From NCBI RefSeq assembly GCF_001610835.1, contig NZ_CP011270.1, forward strand, positions 2,250,001-2,314,000: a stretch of DNA of 64,000 nucleotides. The letters are read 5' to 3'. This stretch comes from Planctomyces sp. SH-PL14. Its GTDB lineage: Bacteria > Planctomycetota > Planctomycetia > Planctomycetales > Planctomycetaceae. The stretch's first letter is position 1. Each line of letters begins with the position of its first letter. The position numbers and the translations under genes were made by a program. Shown piece by piece: positions 61,478 through 64,000 of the stretch. The notes under the pieces are model-generated. The model did no database searches. It was not told the DNA's origin and saw only the letters and a program-made list of their open reading frames with translations.

Positions 61478-62951
61478 CCCCCTTGACCTACCCCTTTAAA
61501 GGTGAGCGAGTCAGTCCTTACCCTGTCTCTGTCTGGAGGTTGCGACGGACTCCTGGAGAGGACAACAGGGATGTTGCCAGCCGAAGTGTTGGAGCGTTTT
61601 GTCGAACGCTGTCCCGCCGCGGTCATGGTGCGGGCCGAGCGGCTGGATGAGGTCTTCCAGCGGGCCGCCCAGCGGCAATACAGCCGCCAGCTCCTGTTCT
61701 CGCAGCTCGTGGCGATCATGTCGGCTGTCGCCACCCGTTCGCAGCCGTCTGTCCATGCCGCCTATCTGGCGGCTCAGGACAAACTCGACATCTCACCCCA
61801 GGCCCTGTACGACAAACTTCGACGGCTTGAACCGGCCGTCACGGCCGCCCTGGTCCGCGAGACCGCCCGCGATGCCGCACGAGCCATCGATGCTCTGCCG
61901 GGCCTGCGGCCACCCGTGCTGACCGGGGGACTGAAGACGTACGACGTCTATTGTGTCGACGGGAATCACCTGACCAGCACGGAGCACCGGCTTGCCGAGT
62001 TGCGGACGACCCGCGAAGCGGCCCTCCCCGGACAGACGCTGGCCCTGCTGGACCTTCGTCGGGGGCTGATCACGGAACTTGTTCCCGGCGAGGATGGCCA
62101 TGCCCAGGAACGCTCGCTCGTCCCGGAGCTGCTGGAGCGGTTGCGGAAGGGGATGGTGCTCGTCGCCGACCGGAACTTCTGCACGAGCCGGATCCTGTTC
62201 GGAATCGTGGAACACGCGGCCAGCTTTGTGATCCGCCAGCATCGCTCGACGCTCTCCTGGGAGCGGGAGGGGAAGCGGCGGCGGATCGGCCGGACGGCGA
62301 CGGGGATGATGTTCGAGCAGACCCTGGACCTGAACTATGAGGGCCAGACGCTGCCGGTCCGGCGGCTGACGATCGAACTGGACGGACCGACGAACCAAGG
62401 GGAGAGCGAAGTCCACATCCTGACGAATCTTCCGGCTGAAACGGTCCCGCCCGGCGAGGTGGTGGAGGCGTACCGCCTGCGGTGGACGATCGAAGAGGCG
62501 TTCCAGTGTCTGACGGAGGTTCTGCGGTGCGAGGTGGAAACGCTGGGCTATCCGCGGGCGGCCCTGTTCTCGTTTGCCGTGGCGGTGGTGGCCTGGAACA
62601 CGTATGCGGTGGTCAAGGGGGCGCTGAAGTCGGTTCACGGCTGGGAGACGATCGAGGCGACGCTGTCCGACTATCACCTGATGCATGACGTGCTGCTGAC
62701 GCACTGCGGCCTGGAGATCGCTGTGGAGGCTTCGGCGTGGTGCTGGCACCAGGGGTTGTGCCCCCAGGGGCTGGCGAAGGAGCTGGTTCGTCGGGCGAAG
62801 ACGGTGAAGTTGTCCCGGTATCCCAAGCGGAAGCGAGGTCCGAAACACCCGCCTCCCGCGAAAACAGGACGCCGCAACGATCACCTTTCGACCGCCAGAC
62901 TCCTTGAGAAACGCAAACGCAAACGACCTTGAAAGGGGTAGGTCAAGGGGG
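61478..62951 (+). mobile_element. IS4-type insertion sequence 2
   Basis: Bounded by inverted repeats of 26 bases matching 25 of 26 (61478-61503, CCCCCTTGACCTACCCCTTT...; and 62926-62951). By analogy with IS 1 the true ends may be the inner CCCTTTAAAGGTG/complement (about 61492-62937), because the outer CCCCCTTGACC also occurs inside the dispersed repeat. It has removed one end of repeat copy I. Confidence 0.75.
61571..62932 (+). CDS. IS4-type DDE transposase 2
   Basis: A 453-residue DDE_Tnp_1 transposase. The catalytic acids are in YCVDGNHLTSTEHRLAELRT, MVLVADRNFCTSRILFGIVE and YRLRWTIEEAFQCLTEVLRC. The ATG at 61571 is chosen because it aligns with the start of transposase 1 and has GAGAGGA upstream; a GTG at 61502 lies inside the terminal inverted repeat. 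The frame is intact. The basic C-terminus (RKRGPKHPPP) parallels the RGPKTRTKRP end of transposase 1. Confidence 0.93.
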   Translation: MLPAEVLERFVERCPAAVMVRAERLDEVFQRAAQRQYSRQLLFSQLVAIMSAVATRSQPSVHAAYLAAQDKLDISPQALYDKLRRLEPAVTAALVRETARDAARAIDALPGLRPPVLTGGLKTYDVYCVDGNHLTSTEHRLAELRTTREAALPGQTLALLDLRRGLITELVPGEDGHAQERSLVPELLERLRKGMVLVADRNFCTSRILFGIVEHAASFVIRQHRSTLSWEREGKRRRIGRTATGMMFEQTLDLNYEGQTLPVRRLTIELDGPTNQGESEVHILTNLPAETVPPGEVVEAYRLRWTIEEAFQCLTEVLRCEVETLGYPRAALFSFAVAVVAWNTYAVVKGALKSVHGWETIEATLSDYHLMHDVLLTHCGLEIAVEASAWCWHQGLCPQGLAKELVRRAKTVKLSRYPKRKRGPKHPPPAKTGRRNDHLSTARLLEKRKRKRP

Positions 62952-63222
62952 CCACGCCCCCTTGCCGCCGGAGGCACTTCCATGAGGAACCGTGGTCAGC
63001 AACGGATGTCCCCTTTGTGGTAGCCCCGTTGAGGACTCCCTCAATCCATACCGCTCGCTTTGCAATCCCCGCGGACTGGTAATGGGGCATCCGGCACGTT
63101 GTCCGCGTTTGGATACGTACTACTTCAGGCATCTGTCGACGGCCAGGCCTCCGGCGGGCAAAGGGCCCCAAAAACAACACAGGCCCCCTTGCATCCCCCA
63201 CCAGGGTGCCCCTGGACCCGGT
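62941..63222 (-). repeat. Dispersed intergenic repeat, copy I (truncated)
   Basis: Minus-strand copy that starts at GGTCAAGGGGG, inside the second arm, and so lacks the outer ~45 bases (TGCCGGCA...TAGCTCAAACCCAACGTG...). The missing end coincides with IS 2. Its first arm carries the CAAAAACAACACAGGCC insert (63165-63186) that other copies carry in the second arm. Its other end lies 23 bases from the ruvA stop codon. Confidence 0.88.
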
Positions 63223-63245
63223 GAGGCGGTGAAGATGACGTGGTC

Positions 63246-63887
63246 TCAGCCCCCGGCCTTCTCTTCCCGCACCTGCCGGTACACCTCCTGAATCAAGTCT
63301 TCCACCGACTTGAGCTTCGCCTTCCCCTGCGTCGCCTTCATCACCTTCGACCGCGCATCGGCAGGACTATGGCCCAGCGCCAGCAGCGCCTCATAACCCT
63401 CGTTGATGATGTCCGACTGCGGCGCCGCGGTCCCAGGCGCTTCACGGGCAATGAGCAGAGCAAACTTCGCCATCTTGCGGCGAAGCTTGGCCACAATCCG
63501 CTCTGCCATCGCCGGACCAATCCCCGGCAGCGCGCTCAGGCCCTTGACGTCCTGCTCCTCAATCGCCTCCGCCACCTCCCGCACCGGCCGGACCATCGCA
63601 TTGAGCGCCTTGCGGACACCCACGCCATCCACCGAGCAGATCATCTCAAAGAACTCCCGCTCCACGGCATTCTGAAACCCGACCAGCCGGGGAACCATCC
63701 GCCCCCCCTTCTGCGGATTCCCGTCGATGTACTCGATCGTCTGGAGCGAGATCGTCTGCCCGATCTGCGACTGAAGCTGCCGCCGCACGAACTCGGGAAG
63801 AAACACCTCGTATTCAAACGCGCCGACCTCAATCGACGCATCCGCCCCCGAGAGTCCCACCAGCTTCCCTGTGATCTTCGTGATCAT
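63246..63887 (-). CDS. ruvA: Holliday junction branch migration protein RuvA
   Basis: A 213-residue RuvA, the tetramer that binds Holliday junctions and loads the RuvB motor. The N-terminal OB fold starts [21 protein letters not shown]. The helix-hairpin-helix pair follows: [16 protein letters not shown] and [20 protein letters not shown]. The C-terminal RuvB-binding three-helix domain is [20 protein letters not shown]. Length and start are standard. No ruvB or ruvC is adjacent in the window; the upstream 63888-64000 shows no gene. Confidence 0.96.
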   Translation of the reverse strand: MITKITGKLVGLSGADASIEVGAFEYEVFLPEFVRRQLQSQIGQTISLQTIEYIDGNPQKGGRMVPRLVGFQNAVEREFFEMICSVDGVGVRKALNAMVRPVREVAEAIEEQDVKGLSALPGIGPAMAERIVAKLRRKMAKFALLIAREAPGTAAPQSDIINEGYEALLALGHSPADARSKVMKATQGKAKLKSVEDLIQEVYRQVREEKAGG

Positions 63888-64000
63888 GCGTCGCTTCCGT
63901 TGCCTTTATCCGAAATTCATCCAAGAAAAAGTGTGTCCCGCTTCCATCCGCCGGGACTGCGTCAGTGTGGAGATCCGAATCGCGAACCGCAAGAAGCGAA

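Noticed and set aside
4124-63222. Possibility that the nine repeats are CRISPR-like or rRNA/tRNA-derived
   Set aside because: They are scattered singly, over 300 bp long, have no regular spacers and show no tRNA or rRNA signatures.

Overview
The window is high-GC bacterial DNA that looks like a planctomycete (Planctomycetia) chromosome. The evidence is two DUF1559 prepilin-like proteins each paired with a small lipoprotein, an ECF sigma factor translationally coupled to a FecR/LamG anti-sigma-like protein, a tandem GYF-domain protein, a BlaI repressor next to a giant M56 peptidase/beta-propeller protein, zinc-ribbon membrane proteins, and long low-complexity Pro/Ala linkers. No rRNA, tRNA or CRISPR array was seen.

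Layout. 1-2 kb: two-component system (kinase truncated by the window edge) and a DUF423 membrane protein. 2-4.1 kb: a degenerate sugar transferase divergent from a GT2 glycosyltransferase. 4.5-9 kb: SRPBCC/ArsR pair with a perfect operator palindrome, a zinc-ribbon protein, a histidine phosphatase and a secreted protein. 9.6-15 kb: GH26-like glycosidase, ECF/FecR-LamG pair, DUF1559 and lipoprotein. 15.6-21.3 kb: BlaI/M56 with two operator palindromes. 21.5-23.1 kb: an IS4-type insertion with a frameshifted transposase. 23.3-33.2 kb: housekeeping and metabolic genes (yggS, rpsR, glnS, GlmU-like, glgB). 33.8-41.8 kb: UbiA-type prenyltransferase, YugP-type metallopeptidase, GYF protein, peroxiredoxin, large esterase, ClpP-like protein. 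42.5-44.2 kb: second DUF1559/lipoprotein operon, closed by a strong terminator.

From 44.1 to about 63.2 kb the window looks accessory. An integrase whose 5' end overlaps the preceding terminator is followed by a striking export cluster: a short SecA paralogue, a GAF-domain membrane-fusion adaptor, a secreted HlyD-like adaptor, a PqqD-like/M50 peptidase/HlyD fusion, and a TolC-like outer-membrane lipoprotein. A sulfotransferase-like/glycosyltransferase-like fusion follows. The segment ends in an insertion-sequence graveyard (IS701, truncated IS630, two IS4-type elements) with amputated aldo/keto reductase and carboxylesterase genes, and then ruvA. The export cluster is the best candidate for an undescribed system.

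The most pervasive unexplained structure is a dispersed intergenic repeat of about 310-340 bp. It is present in nine copies on both strands (about 4.5 percent of the window), has long imperfect inverted ends that each contain a hairpin, and usually sits within 5-30 bases of a stop codon. All function calls are from reading the sequence; no database search was run.
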